Source: an uncultured Oscillospiraceae bacterium (GTDB lineage Bacteria > Bacillota > Clostridia > Oscillospirales > Acutalibacteraceae). Taken from it: DNA of 64,000 nucleotides. The notes beneath the pieces were generated by a model. It made no database searches. It was not told the origin of the DNA and saw only the letters and a list, made by a program, of their open reading frames with translations. The position numbers and the translations under genes are program-made. Of the stretch, positions 7,835 to 16,900 are shown one piece after another (position 1 is the stretch's first letter; the number at the start of each line of letters is the position of its first letter). The stretch is taken from positions 18,862 to 82,861 of the forward strand of contig UQLR01000012.1 of assembly GCA_900541975.1 (NCBI GenBank), in the 5' to 3' direction.

Positions 7835-8500
7835 TTGAAAAAAGAAACCACATTCACCGCAAAACAGGTCGGTAGGAGGATTAAGGAACGCCGCACAGAG
7901 TTAAACATTACCATGCCGGAACTTGGCAGGCGTGTAGGCGTGAACAAATCCACCATTCAGCGGTATGAAGCGGACGGAGTTGATCCGAAGCGCACAATGG
8001 TTATCAACGGTCTTGCGGAAGCGTTGCTCACAACTCCCGAATGGCTGACAGGTCTTTCCGATGATAAGGAATATGACACCTATACTCTTTGCCAGCGGGA
8101 TATTGAGGAACACATCAGGAAATATCTGGACACAGTTTCCTATACAGTAAAGGGCGAGCCGCACCAGCAGCTTCTCACGACATTTCTCGGCAAGATGGTT
8201 GACCTGTATACGGTTATGACCTGCTACTTTGCTGATGCTATGGAGGAAGTTGACCGTGTGGCGGAGGACAAAGGGCTGAAAGAGTCTCTTGGACGGTACG
8301 CCATAGAGTCCGGGGCAATCATGGAACAGGTATACCGCAAGAAGATGGAAGTACCGATTGAGGATATGAAACGGTTTTTAGACGGGATTTTACATATCCA
8401 CGATGAGGGGCGCACAAGAATGTCGATGGGCGCACTTTTCGGGATAGTGGAGGAAGCCGAAGAAAGGCTTTCCGAAAAAGAAAATTCCGTGGCACCTTGA
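7835..8500 (+). CDS. XRE-family regulator of the mobile element
   Basis: The 221-residue protein has an N-terminal lambda-repressor-type helix-turn-helix (VGRRIKERRTELNITMPELG, then VGVNKSTIQRYEADG) and a helical C-terminal domain of about 140 residues with no peptidase motif. TTG 7835 is the chosen start because AGGAGG (7821-7826) is 8 bases upstream; the GTG at 7826 would overlap that site. It is transcribed away from the excisionase gene and its promoter overlaps one of three repeated boxes, so it probably represses itself and the excisionase. The absence of a Ser-Lys peptidase domain means induction would not follow the usual RecA-cleavage route. Confidence 0.85.
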   Translation: MKKETTFTAKQVGRRIKERRTELNITMPELGRRVGVNKSTIQRYEADGVDPKRTMVINGLAEALLTTPEWLTGLSDDKEYDTYTLCQRDIEEHIRKYLDTVSYTVKGEPHQQLLTTFLGKMVDLYTVMTCYFADAMEEVDRVAEDKGLKESLGRYAIESGAIMEQVYRKKMEVPIEDMKRFLDGILHIHDEGRTRMSMGALFGIVEEAEERLSEKENSVAP

Positions 8501-8607
8501 CAAGTAAAGACGCCAGTTGACTTTCACTGGCGGAAGTGACACAATTACTTTACGCACACCATATGTCACAGTCCCGATTGCCACGGATAGAAAGGAGTTT
8601 TTTATCT

Positions 8608-9906
8608 ATGGCAAAAGGTTCTGTAAGAAAGAAAGGCAAAAAGTGGTACGGACGCTTTTATATTGAAGATGAAAGCGGCAGAAAAGTGCAGAAAGAGTTT
8701 GCAGGCACAGAGAGCAAGGCGGAAACAGAAGCCATGCTCCGCAAAGCGATAGCGGACTATGAGGAAAAGCAGTTTGTCGGGAAAGCGGAAAACATCACGG
8801 TAGGCGATATGCTGGATATGTGGGTAGAGGAAGAACTGAAACCCGGCAACTTAAGCAACGGGACGGTCATGTCCTATCAGGGAACGGTCAACCGTATCAA
8901 GCAATATCCCATTGGCAAACGCAAGCTGAAAACCGTGACCGCCGACCATTTGCAGGCGTTCATTGATTTTCTGAGCTACGGTGGGACAAACCCGGACGGG
9001 ACAACTTCAAAGCCCATGAGCAAAGGATATATGCTCCTGTTCTCGGCGGTGTTGCAAAATTCCTTCCGCTTTGCGGTTTTCCCGAAAAAACTGATTACCT
9101 TTAACCCTATGCAGTATGTGAAGCTGAGGGGCAGGAAGCAGGAAACGGATATTTTCTCGGACAGTGAGGAAGATACTTCCAGTATTCCTACTATCACCCA
9201 TGAACAGTTCCAAAAGCTGGAGGAATTTCTCAAGGCAAAAGATAATCCCGCCTTGCTGCCTGTGCAGATAGCGTACTACACGGGGCTTCGTATCGGGGAA
9301 GTATGCGGCTTGACTTGGCAGGATATTAACCTTGAGGAACAATATCTCACGGTACGCCGAAGCATGCGCTATAACGGAACAAGGCACACAACCGAAGTGG
9401 GAACGACAAAACGGAGCAAAGTCCGCACCGTTGATTTCTGCGACACGCTGGCGGCAATCCTGCGGGCGGCGAGAACAGAACAGCGCAAAAACCGTTTCCG
9501 CTACGGGGAGTTTTATCACCTGAACTACTACAAAGAAGTAAAGGAAAAAGGGCGCACCTATTATGAGGTTTACAGCCTGCAAAGGACAGAGGAAGTCCCG
9601 GAGGATTACAAGGAAATCTCCTTTGTCTGCCTGAGAGCAGACGGGGCGTATGAAGCGCCGAGTACGGTAGGGATTATGTGCAGGGCGGCAAAGAAGAAAG
9701 TGAAAGGGCTTGAAGATTTCCATTTCCACACGCTCCGTCACACCTACACAAGCAATCTGCTTTCCGGCGGCGCAAAGCCGAAAGATGTGCAGGAACTTCT
9801 CGGACACTCCGATGTCAGTACCACAATGAACATCTACGCTCACTCTACAAGGGAAGCGAAGCGCACTTCCGCAAGGCTGCTGGATAAGGTGGTCGGCGGG
9901 GAATAA
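8608..9906 (+). CDS. Tyrosine integrase of the mobile element
   Basis: The 432-residue protein is a site-specific recombinase of the Tn916-like group. The N terminus (KGSVRKKGKKWYGRFY) is the arm-binding domain, followed by a core-binding SAM-like domain. Catalytic residues are visible: Arg228 (TGLRIGEV), His374 and Arg377 (HTLRHTY), His in LLGHSDVSTTMNIY and the nucleophile Tyr410. ATG 8608 has AAAGGAG 10 bases upstream; the longer frame from 8536 lacks a ribosome site. It ends 4 bases before the right-hand terminal repeat, as usual for elements of this type. Confidence 0.93.
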   Translation: MAKGSVRKKGKKWYGRFYIEDESGRKVQKEFAGTESKAETEAMLRKAIADYEEKQFVGKAENITVGDMLDMWVEEELKPGNLSNGTVMSYQGTVNRIKQYPIGKRKLKTVTADHLQAFIDFLSYGGTNPDGTTSKPMSKGYMLLFSAVLQNSFRFAVFPKKLITFNPMQYVKLRGRKQETDIFSDSEEDTSSIPTITHEQFQKLEEFLKAKDNPALLPVQIAYYTGLRIGEVCGLTWQDINLEEQYLTVRRSMRYNGTRHTTEVGTTKRSKVRTVDFCDTLAAILRAARTEQRKNRFRYGEFYHLNYYKEVKEKGRTYYEVYSLQRTEEVPEDYKEISFVCLRADGAYEAPSTVGIMCRAAKKKVKGLEDFHFHTLRHTYTSNLLSGGAKPKDVQELLGHSDVSTTMNIYAHSTREAKRTSARLLDKVVGGE

Positions 9907-9910
9907 AAAG

Positions 9911-9950
9911 TTGCCCTTGTTTCGGCTCGTAAGGGCAAAAACAAGGGCAA
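9911..9950 (+). repeat. Right end of element: terminal repeat with inverted arm
   Basis: Bases 9925-9950 repeat the left-end motif. In addition TTGCCCTTGTTT (9911-9922) is the inverse of AAACAAGGGCAA (9939-9950), so the right end can form a hairpin that may also terminate integrase transcription. Confidence 0.6.
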
Positions 9951-10117
9951 ACAGATAAGGTTTGAATGAAAAACAGGCGTGAAGCCTTGAAAAATCAATG
10001 GTTTTTGAGGATTAGATAGTTAAAATCTAAATTTAAAATATAGGTAAAATTACTTAAAGCAAATATAAGCCGCCTTATACATTTTACAAGCCCCGTTATA
10101 AAACGCACTTCTTTACC

Positions 10118-12769
10118 CTACGCCTTTTTTCTGGAAAACAAGCGCCAAACCAGCTTAACAAGCTCAGAAGCCAATATAACGGTAAAAGCCACGGCGACAA
10201 TTTTTACCCACATGGAAAGCGGCAGAGGAACCGTACCAAACACCACGCCGCCAAACTGAGTGATAACAACCTGTAGAGCAAACGTCAGGGCAAACACCAC
10301 CAGCATAAGCTTATTGCCCCCTAAGCTGCGGAATATGCTCCTATTGCCGAGCTCCCTGCTGTTAAACGCGTTAAAAAGCTGAAAAACGACAAACAGCGTA
10401 AATAAAACTGTTGAAAGCTGTTCCGGCGCAGCTCCCAGGAAGTTTGTAAAATACTGCGCCAGAAAGACAATTGAAATAAACAATCCATTGGCCAGAATTC
10501 TTCCCAGCATGTTCCCTGTCACAATGGATGCATTTCTTCCGACGGGACGCCTTTCCATCAGGCTGCCTCGAACGGGCTCAAGCCCCAGGGTGAGCGCCGG
10601 AGGACCGTCCATAATGATATTGACCCACAAAAGCTGCAGCGCTGTAAAAGGTGCGGCAAGCCCCGACAACACAGAGGTAAGAACAACCAGCACGGAAGAA
10701 AGGTTGACCGTCAGCTGGAACTGTATAAAGCGCTGGAAGTTTTCATAAATGCCGCGGCCCCATTGCACTGCCTTAACAATTGTGGAAAACGAGTCGTCCA
10801 GCAGTACAATATCGCTTGCCTCTTTTGATACCTCTGTTCCGGAAATACCCATGGCAATACCTACATCTGCATTTTTCAAAGCGGGCGCGTCGTTAATACC
10901 ATCCCCTGTAACCGCTACAACGTTGCCCTGCGCCTTCAGTGCGTTGACCACGCGCATTTTAATCACCGGCGTACTTCTTGCAATCACACGTATTTTTTCA
11001 AGCGCTTTAACAAACGCCTGCTCAGAAAGACTTTCCAGTTCCTTTGCTTCAACTGCGATGTGGGCATCATCCAAAATATGCAGTTCCTTTGCGATCGCGC
11101 TGGCTGTGACGATATTATCCCCCGTAAGCATTTTAATGTCGATTCCTGCGTTTGCACAGCGTTGCACCGCCTCATACACGTCGCGGCGCAGTGGGTCTTT
11201 AATTGCGACAAACCCGTCAAAAGTCATTTTACTTTCTATGCGATCCCGGTTGTCATTAAATTCTGAAACCCCTGCCATCGTCCTATGTGCAAAAGCCAGC
11301 ACGCGGCTGGTGTTTTCCTGAAAACGCTGGATCAACCGTTGTGCTTCATCTCTTTGTGCAAGCTCCATTGTGCACATAGCCAGAATTTTTTCCGGACTTC
11401 CCTTTGTATATACAACCTGGCGCCCATCTTTTTCCACTATGGTAGTCATATTTTTTGTTTCAGACGAAAAAGGAAAAACATGTACAATCTGCGCCTGCGC
11501 ACGTGCTTCTTTGTAATTTTTCCCCGCCTTTTTCGCTGCGATCAGCAAAGCGCATTCTGTTGGATTTCCAATAAAGGAAGGAGCGTTTTCTTCAAAGCCT
11601 ACATCTGCCGTACTGTTGATACAAAAGTTTTGCAGCAAACTGGTATCTTGCAGCGTCTGTGGAGTGCAGAGCGCGCCGTTTGCGTAAACGTCCGTCACTG
11701 TCATTCTGTTTTCTGTAAGCGTGCCCGTTTTGTCTGAACAAATTACGTTAATACTTCCGACCGTTTCACAGGCAACCATCTTTTTAACAAGCGCATTTTG
11801 CCGGGACATTTTAATAATATGGATTGCAAGGGAGACTGCCATAATGGTGGGAAGCCCTTCCGGTACGGCGGCAACTATCAGCACAATACTTGTAATAAAC
11901 GCTTCTGACACAGTATTAAAGCTTGCCGTTCCATGTAAAAACACAAAAAACAGCTGCACCAAAAACACAACCGCCGCTACTCCAACGCCCAACACGGCAA
12001 TTTTTTTGCCAAGCGAGGCCATTTTTTCCTGCAGGGGGGTGCTTGTTTTTTCCGTTCCAGACAGTTCCTTTGCTATTTTTCCAAACTCTGTACTGTCTCC
12101 AACTGCCGTTACCACCATTTTCCCATTACCACCGGTTATAAAACAACCGGAATACAGCATATTTACCCGCTCTGCCACCGGCGTTTTTTCGCTTTCCATC
12201 ACTGCGTCTGCATCTTTTTTAACGGGCAGGCTTTCACCTGTCAGTGCAGATTCGTCGGCCGTTAGGGACGTTGCCTGTATCAGCCTGCCGTCGGCTGGCA
12301 GCTTGTCGCCTGTACCAAGCAGGACAATATCGCCAACTACCACATCCTTTTGTGTGATATACTGCGTTTTTCCATCCCTTATAACCTTGACATGTACCTC
12401 GTCATTAAATTTACTGAGCGCTTCAAAGGCTTTTGCGCTTCTGCCCTCCATTGCCACTGTGATGACAACAGAAAGTGCAACTGCTACAAGAATTCCCACG
12501 CACTCAATAAAGTCCGCTTCTTCGCCTGTAAAAGCGCGTACCACATTTACCCCAAATGCAATCAAATCTGCCAGAACAAGCATAATTACCATAGGTTCGC
12601 ATACGGCGTCCCATATTCTTTTGATAAGAGGCGTTTTTTTTGCCCTGGTAAAGGTGTTTTCCCCATGACTTTCCCTGCTTTGCAAAACCTGTTCATTTGT
12701 AAGGCCTGCATCGGCAAAAACTGAAAACTCCTGTAAAACATCCTCGCTTTTTCTTAAAAAAGCCTGCAT
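10118..12769 (-). CDS. P-type calcium-translocating ATPase
   Basis: The 883-residue membrane pump has all P-type landmarks: TGESLPVKK in the actuator domain, PEGLPTIMAVSLA in membrane segment 4, phosphorylation motif SDKTGTLTENRM (Asp near 344), TGDNIVTA, and the hinge TGDGINDAPALKNADVG. The N-terminal cation-ATPase domain and C-terminal six-helix region match the SERCA/PMCA-like bacterial Ca2+ exporters (type IIA/IIB). It is predicted to export Ca2+, and possibly Mn2+, from the cytoplasm. It is a single-gene unit behind a probable yybP-ykoY riboswitch and terminator, so expression is probably tied to Mn2+. The ribosome site is GGGAGAG. Confidence 0.92.
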   Translation of the reverse strand: MQAFLRKSEDVLQEFSVFADAGLTNEQVLQSRESHGENTFTRAKKTPLIKRIWDAVCEPMVIMLVLADLIAFGVNVVRAFTGEEADFIECVGILVAVALSVVITVAMEGRSAKAFEALSKFNDEVHVKVIRDGKTQYITQKDVVVGDIVLLGTGDKLPADGRLIQATSLTADESALTGESLPVKKDADAVMESEKTPVAERVNMLYSGCFITGGNGKMVVTAVGDSTEFGKIAKELSGTEKTSTPLQEKMASLGKKIAVLGVGVAAVVFLVQLFFVFLHGTASFNTVSEAFITSIVLIVAAVPEGLPTIMAVSLAIHIIKMSRQNALVKKMVACETVGSINVICSDKTGTLTENRMTVTDVYANGALCTPQTLQDTSLLQNFCINSTADVGFEENAPSFIGNPTECALLIAAKKAGKNYKEARAQAQIVHVFPFSSETKNMTTIVEKDGRQVVYTKGSPEKILAMCTMELAQRDEAQRLIQRFQENTSRVLAFAHRTMAGVSEFNDNRDRIESKMTFDGFVAIKDPLRRDVYEAVQRCANAGIDIKMLTGDNIVTASAIAKELHILDDAHIAVEAKELESLSEQAFVKALEKIRVIARSTPVIKMRVVNALKAQGNVVAVTGDGINDAPALKNADVGIAMGISGTEVSKEASDIVLLDDSFSTIVKAVQWGRGIYENFQRFIQFQLTVNLSSVLVVLTSVLSGLAAPFTALQLLWVNIIMDGPPALTLGLEPVRGSLMERRPVGRNASIVTGNMLGRILANGLFISIVFLAQYFTNFLGAAPEQLSTVLFTLFVVFQLFNAFNSRELGNRSIFRSLGGNKLMLVVFALTFALQVVITQFGGVVFGTVPLPLSMWVKIVAVAFTVILASELVKLVWRLFSRKKA

Positions 12770-12800
12770 TTACACATCTCTCCCTTTTTTATGCTTACAA

Positions 12801-12840
12801 TAAAAAACCCAAGTATAACCTTTGCAGTTATACTCGGGTT
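12801..12840 (-). terminator. Riboswitch expression-platform terminator
   Basis: On the minus strand AACCCGAGTATAAC pairs with GTTATACTTGGGTT around a short loop and is followed by six T residues. It lies between the aptamer and the ATPase gene, 32 bases before the start codon. Ligand binding to the aptamer should prevent its formation. Confidence 0.85.
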
Positions 12841-12850
12841 TAAACATTTA

Positions 12851-12972
12851 CCATGCAGGCCGTGTATTGCTCCAAAGGCATACACGAGTCTGGTTATTTA
12901 AGACAAGCCAGGCCAAAACAGCCGAGGTTGTTGACTTGCCGCACGAAATCCGTGCCAACTACTCCCTCATGG
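12851..12972 (-). promoter_or_regulatory. Probable yybP-ykoY (Mn2+-sensing) riboswitch aptamer
   Basis: Read on the minus strand, the 5' side has GAGGGAGTAGTTGGCACG, close to the GGGGAGUAG signature of the yybP-ykoY class. A GCACG/CGTGC hairpin follows, then GCAAGTCAACAA, and a CGTGTAT/ATACACG hairpin. The closing helix pairs CCATGAGG with CCTGCATGG at the two ends. yybP-ykoY riboswitches sense Mn2+ and commonly control MntP-type exporters and P-type cation ATPases. The class was assigned by eye; the 3' consensus loop is less typical than the 5' one. Confidence 0.7.
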
Positions 12973-12991
12973 ATATTTAAATTGTAATGTA

Positions 12992-13020
12992 ATTATAACG
13001 CACCCTGTTTTTATTGTCAA
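12992..13020 (-). promoter_or_regulatory. Promoter of the riboswitch-ATPase transcript
   Basis: On the minus strand TTGACA (13020-13015) and TATAAT (12997-12992) are spaced by 17 bases, 20 bases upstream of the aptamer. Both boxes match the consensus perfectly. Confidence 0.85.
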
Positions 13021-13089
13021 GATCTTCCTTCAGCCATATGCGATGATACGTTATCTTTTACATTCGCTTCCATAAGGATATATACGATT

Positions 13090-13287
13090 TTATCTGCAGC
13101 GGTTACGATTACCGTTATTGTTTCCGTTGCCGCCGCCATTATTGGCAATCACCCGCCCTGTAACCTCATAATTGGCGGGTGTAATGGTATATGATACTGT
13201 TACAGGTACATAGTCGGTAAACATTCCGCTGCGGCCTAAGACATTATTATTTCCACAAGAAGATCCGCAAACATTTCTAGAACACAT
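13090..13287 (-). CDS. Small Asn/Gly-rich protein with Cys motif, unknown
   Basis: The 65-residue product starts MCSRNVCGSSCGNNN, has a central beta-like segment (VPVTVSYTITPANYEVTGRV) and ends in a Gly/Asn-rich tail with a final Arg-Cys-Arg. I chose the internal ATG at 13287 because the longer frame has no plausible start and the upstream residues look like translated non-coding DNA. No family is recognised. The MC start and GSSC motif are shared with the small Cys-rich protein at 63.7 kb. Composition recalls small spore-coat or surface proteins, but this is only a resemblance. Confidence 0.5.
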   Translation of the reverse strand: MCSRNVCGSSCGNNNVLGRSGMFTDYVPVTVSYTITPANYEVTGRVIANNGGGNGNNNGNRNRCR

Positions 13288-13558
13288 ACTTTTCTCTTCT
13301 TTCACTATATTACAGGTTTGTCCTGCAATATATCTTATGCGCTTTCGGACAAGATGGTGCACAAATTCTAAAAGTAGAATAATGCAACCGGCTGTTTTCT
13401 TCTTTTGCGTTATGAAACACAGGACACTTATTTTCTCACAAATTTTCAAAAGCGCATGTAAAACCTCCGGTTGCAAGTTCTGTTACCAGGCCGTAAGCTT
13501 AATGACAACAATTTGTTGCCAAACATAAAATTCCGCGGCTTTGCGCCGCTATGCTCCA

Positions 13559-13852
13559 TTAGACAATTGTCAAGATATCAGCAAAACCGGTAATCTGAAA
13601 TATATCCATGATCACTTCGTTTACATTTTTAATCACCATGCTTCCCTGCTTATTCATAACTTTTTGCGTAGTAAGCAGCACGCGAAGCCCGGCTGACGAT
13701 ATGTATTCCAGTTTTGCAAAATCCAGCGTCAATTCCGTTATGCCGTCCACAGCGCCCAGTTCAGCCTCCAGCATAGGCGCTGTAGAAGTGTCCAATCTTC
13801 CTTCAAGGACCAGCGTTAATTTATTTTGATTGTGATGTTTTTGAATATGCAT
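13559..13852 (-). CDS. STAS-domain protein, anti-sigma factor antagonist type
   Basis: The 97-residue product is a single STAS domain of the SpoIIAA/RsbV kind: LVLEGRLDTSTAPMLEAEL at the N terminus and FAKLEYISSAGLRVLL at the phosphorylation loop, with Ser53 in the position that anti-sigma kinases phosphorylate. Such proteins bind HATPase kinases in partner switching. The start is ATG 13852, since AGGAGG directly abuts the first ATG (13861) and lies 9 bases from the second. It follows the NRPS gene by about 130 bases in the same direction, and the MATE exporter upstream has an HATPase-like tail, so a link between the two is possible but unproven. Confidence 0.85.
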   Translation of the reverse strand: MHIQKHHNQNKLTLVLEGRLDTSTAPMLEAELGAVDGITELTLDFAKLEYISSAGLRVLLTTQKVMNKQGSMVIKNVNEVIMDIFQITGFADILTIV

Positions 13853-13979
13853 CTTTGGCATCCTCCTAAACTATTTTTATCTATTGTTAAGTGGTATAAA
13901 TGGTGTTCTCCCGCATTTTAACCCATGCAGATTATAAGCCAGACAAACAGTTTCCAAGCTCTTAAAAAGTAATAGAATT

Positions 13980-16900
13980 CTATGATTTTCCCTCAAAATA
14001 TCCCAGCCCCTGCAAATTCAAAAGGAATCTTTTCATATAGCCGACGGAAGTTACAGGCCACCTAAAATGCATTCTGTACAACACTTGCATGGTTAACAAA
14101 TTGCTTTTTGCAACCTCATATGTTTTTCTTCCGTGCGCAATATTTTGGTAGGCAATAAAGCTTGATAGAACCTTCGCCTTTTCGGGATCTTCTTTTGCAA
14201 GATTTACAGCTTCTGCATACGCGCTGTTTTCAACAGGATGCACATTCAGCCCAGCCCTGTTCATTTCCGCGTACAGATCGCTCATAATCAGAGAATGGTT
14301 ATTATACGGATGGAACACCGTGCATTCCCTTGGAGCCTGCGCCAAAAGAAGAATGGCTTTTGCAACATAATCAATTGGTGAAAGTTCAAATGGCATATCC
14401 ATTGCTTCATACGGATAGCAGCCGATAAGGAAAGTGGATTTGAGCCTGCCCATAAAGCTGTTTGTTGTAAAGTTAATCTGGTACTCTCCGTCGCTTTCTC
14501 TTGCCGCCAGGGTACCTACTCGCATAATCTTTGCGTTCATTCCCTGCGCAACATTTTCAAGAATCTCCCGCTCAGCAAGAAATTTGGCGTTTGTATATTT
14601 TGAGCCCTGTACCTGTCCATAATAAAGCAGGTTTTCCTTAAGATGCGTAACCTCCCCCGGTTTGTCAACAAACATACCTCCCACGCTCATGGTGGAAACA
14701 TGTATAAGTCTTATGCCTGTAGCCTTGCAAAAGGCAAGAATATTCTGTACACCGTGATAATTAACATCTTCAATATCGGTCCCCTTTGAAAAATGCTTAA
14801 CATTGGCAGCACAGTTAATAAAAGTATCCGCCCTGATACCTTTGAGGTTTTCAAACGTGCTTTTATCTGTTATATCACCTTCCATAATTTCCACCCTGTC
14901 GCCATATTCTTCGATAATGTTTATTTCAAAATAGTAGAAAAATATGGATTTCATTCTGTCGAGGGCAGACTCATCCTTTTTGCTGCGCAGCAAGCAGTAA
15001 ACCTTTCCGCTATGGTTTTTAAGCAACGCATAAAGAATGTGAATCCCAAGGAACCCGACTGCGCCGGTAAGAAAAACATCGCCAATCGTCTGTCTTTCCC
15101 CGTTTAAAAAGCTGGCAAGTGTGTTCTTTTCCAGCACTTTATGAATAGCGGTGTAATCGTAATTTGCAAAATCGTCAAAGCTATCGCCGCTTTCCTGTGA
15201 GCCGCCTGCAAGCTTTGCCAGCATTCTCGGCGTGGGGTTTTCAAATACGTCGCCGTAGGTGATGCTGTAATGGTGCTTGCTTGCCGCGATTACAACTCTT
15301 GTAACATTCAGCGAGGTACCGCCTAAATCAAAGAAATTATCCGTTGCAGAAACTTCTGCAACATCTAAAATTTCACTAAAAATCCGACAAAACTGTTTTT
15401 CAATCGCCGTTGTGGGCTTTTCAGTCCTTCTGTCTGCCTTATCCATAAGAACCGGCTCGCATAATGCCTGCACGTTTACCTTCCCGTTGGGCGTAAGCGG
15501 GAACTCCTCAAGCTGGTTAAAGGAGGCAGGAATCATATATTCCGTAAGCGTTTTCTGCATTTCGGCTTTGAGCGCATGTACATCCATTTTCTTTTCAGCA
15601 GTATAGTAAGCGCAAATGCCATCCTCATTTCCCAACTTTTTAATAACAACAACCGCCGAACGGATGCCTGCAATATTTGTAAGGCATTTTTCAATCTCGC
15701 CAAGTTCAATGCGAAGCCCTCTGAGCTTAACCTGATTGTCCTTTCTGCCCAGGATTACAACATCACCGTTATCCGTCCATTTTGCGTAGTCACCCGACCT
15801 GTAAAACCGCCGGCTTTCGTAACGGATGAACGCTTTTTCGGTTTGTTCCGGCAGTTTGTTGTAGCCAAGCGCCACGCCTGGGCCGCCAATAAGCAGCTCG
15901 CCGACAACCCCCACCGGCAGCTTGTTGCCGTCTAAATCAACAATGTACTCTTTGTAGTTCAAAAGCGGCTTGCCAACCGAAATTTCACTGGCATAAGTAA
16001 GCTCCTTTGCATTGGAGGAAACGGTAATTTCCGTGGGGCCATAGGTGTTGATAATCTTTGCATCCGTTTCTTTACGAAGCACCTGCAGCAGCTTGTCGGG
16101 ATATTTTTCTCCGCCGGATAAAATGACCCTGCAGTTTTTCATTGCCTCTGCAAATTCCGGAAGCTCCATATAAAGAAGCAGCCTTGATGGCGTTGCGTTA
16201 AACGCATCCACATGATTTTCTTTGAAAAACCTTGCAAGCGCCGCCGGGTTTACAGCCTGCTCGTCACTTGCAAATGCAAGAGTAAGTCCATTGCAGAGCG
16301 CGCCGGCTGTTTCCTTTAGCGACATATCGAACGATATGGTTGTAATAGAGCCATAGCACTTGCAGTTTTCCGTAACGTATCGGATCTGTATATTCTGCTC
16401 GGCATCTGTAAGATAATTTGCAATACCAATGTGCCGAAGCATTACGCCTTTTGGTTTGCCGGTTGAACCGGAGGTGTAAATAAGATAGGCCAGATCCTCA
16501 GGAGAAATTGCAACCACAGGCTTTGCATGGTTCTGGCCCTTTTCAAGCTCCTTAATATCTACTGCCTTATCATAGCGCTTAAGAAGCTTATCAAAGGTGA
16601 TGACAAGCTCTGCTCCGCTGTCCTCAATAATGCTTTCAATACGCTCCTGCGGATATTCCGGACATATAGGGATAAACGCGCAGCCCGCTTTCAGAATTCC
16701 AAACAATGCAGCAAAAAAACCTGAGGTCCTTTTGAGCAAAATCACAACCCTGGCGCCGTTCTTGATTCCCTTTGCAATAAGGTTGTTTGCAATATTATTT
16801 GCACGTTTGTCAAGTTGGGAATAGGTAAATCTGCCGTCGCAGGCTACAAGCGCCGTTGTGTCGGGATGCAGTGCAGCCTGCTTTTCAAAAAGCGCATGCA

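Larger units (their letters stand above)
2715..9950. mobile_element. Integrative mobilizable element carrying arsenic resistance
   Basis: The segment holds the full set of parts expected of a small mobilizable element: tyrosine integrase next to the right end, an excisionase-like helix-turn-helix protein, a MobL-type relaxase with a hairpin-rich upstream region, a TnpV-like protein, a Cys-rich KTR protein and an XRE regulator. The cargo is an arsenic operon. A 26-base sequence (gctcRtaagggcaaaWacaagggcaa) occurs at both ends, at 2715-2740 and 9925-9950, in direct orientation with 24 of 26 identical bases. No type IV secretion genes are present, so transfer would need a helper. The exact ends are inferred from the repeat and were not confirmed against an empty site. 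Confidence 0.75.

Noticed and set aside
11721..12668. 315-residue plus-strand reading frame opposite the Ca-ATPase gene
   Set aside because: It is antisense to a gene with intact catalytic motifs, has Ser/Thr-rich repetitive composition and no ribosome site.
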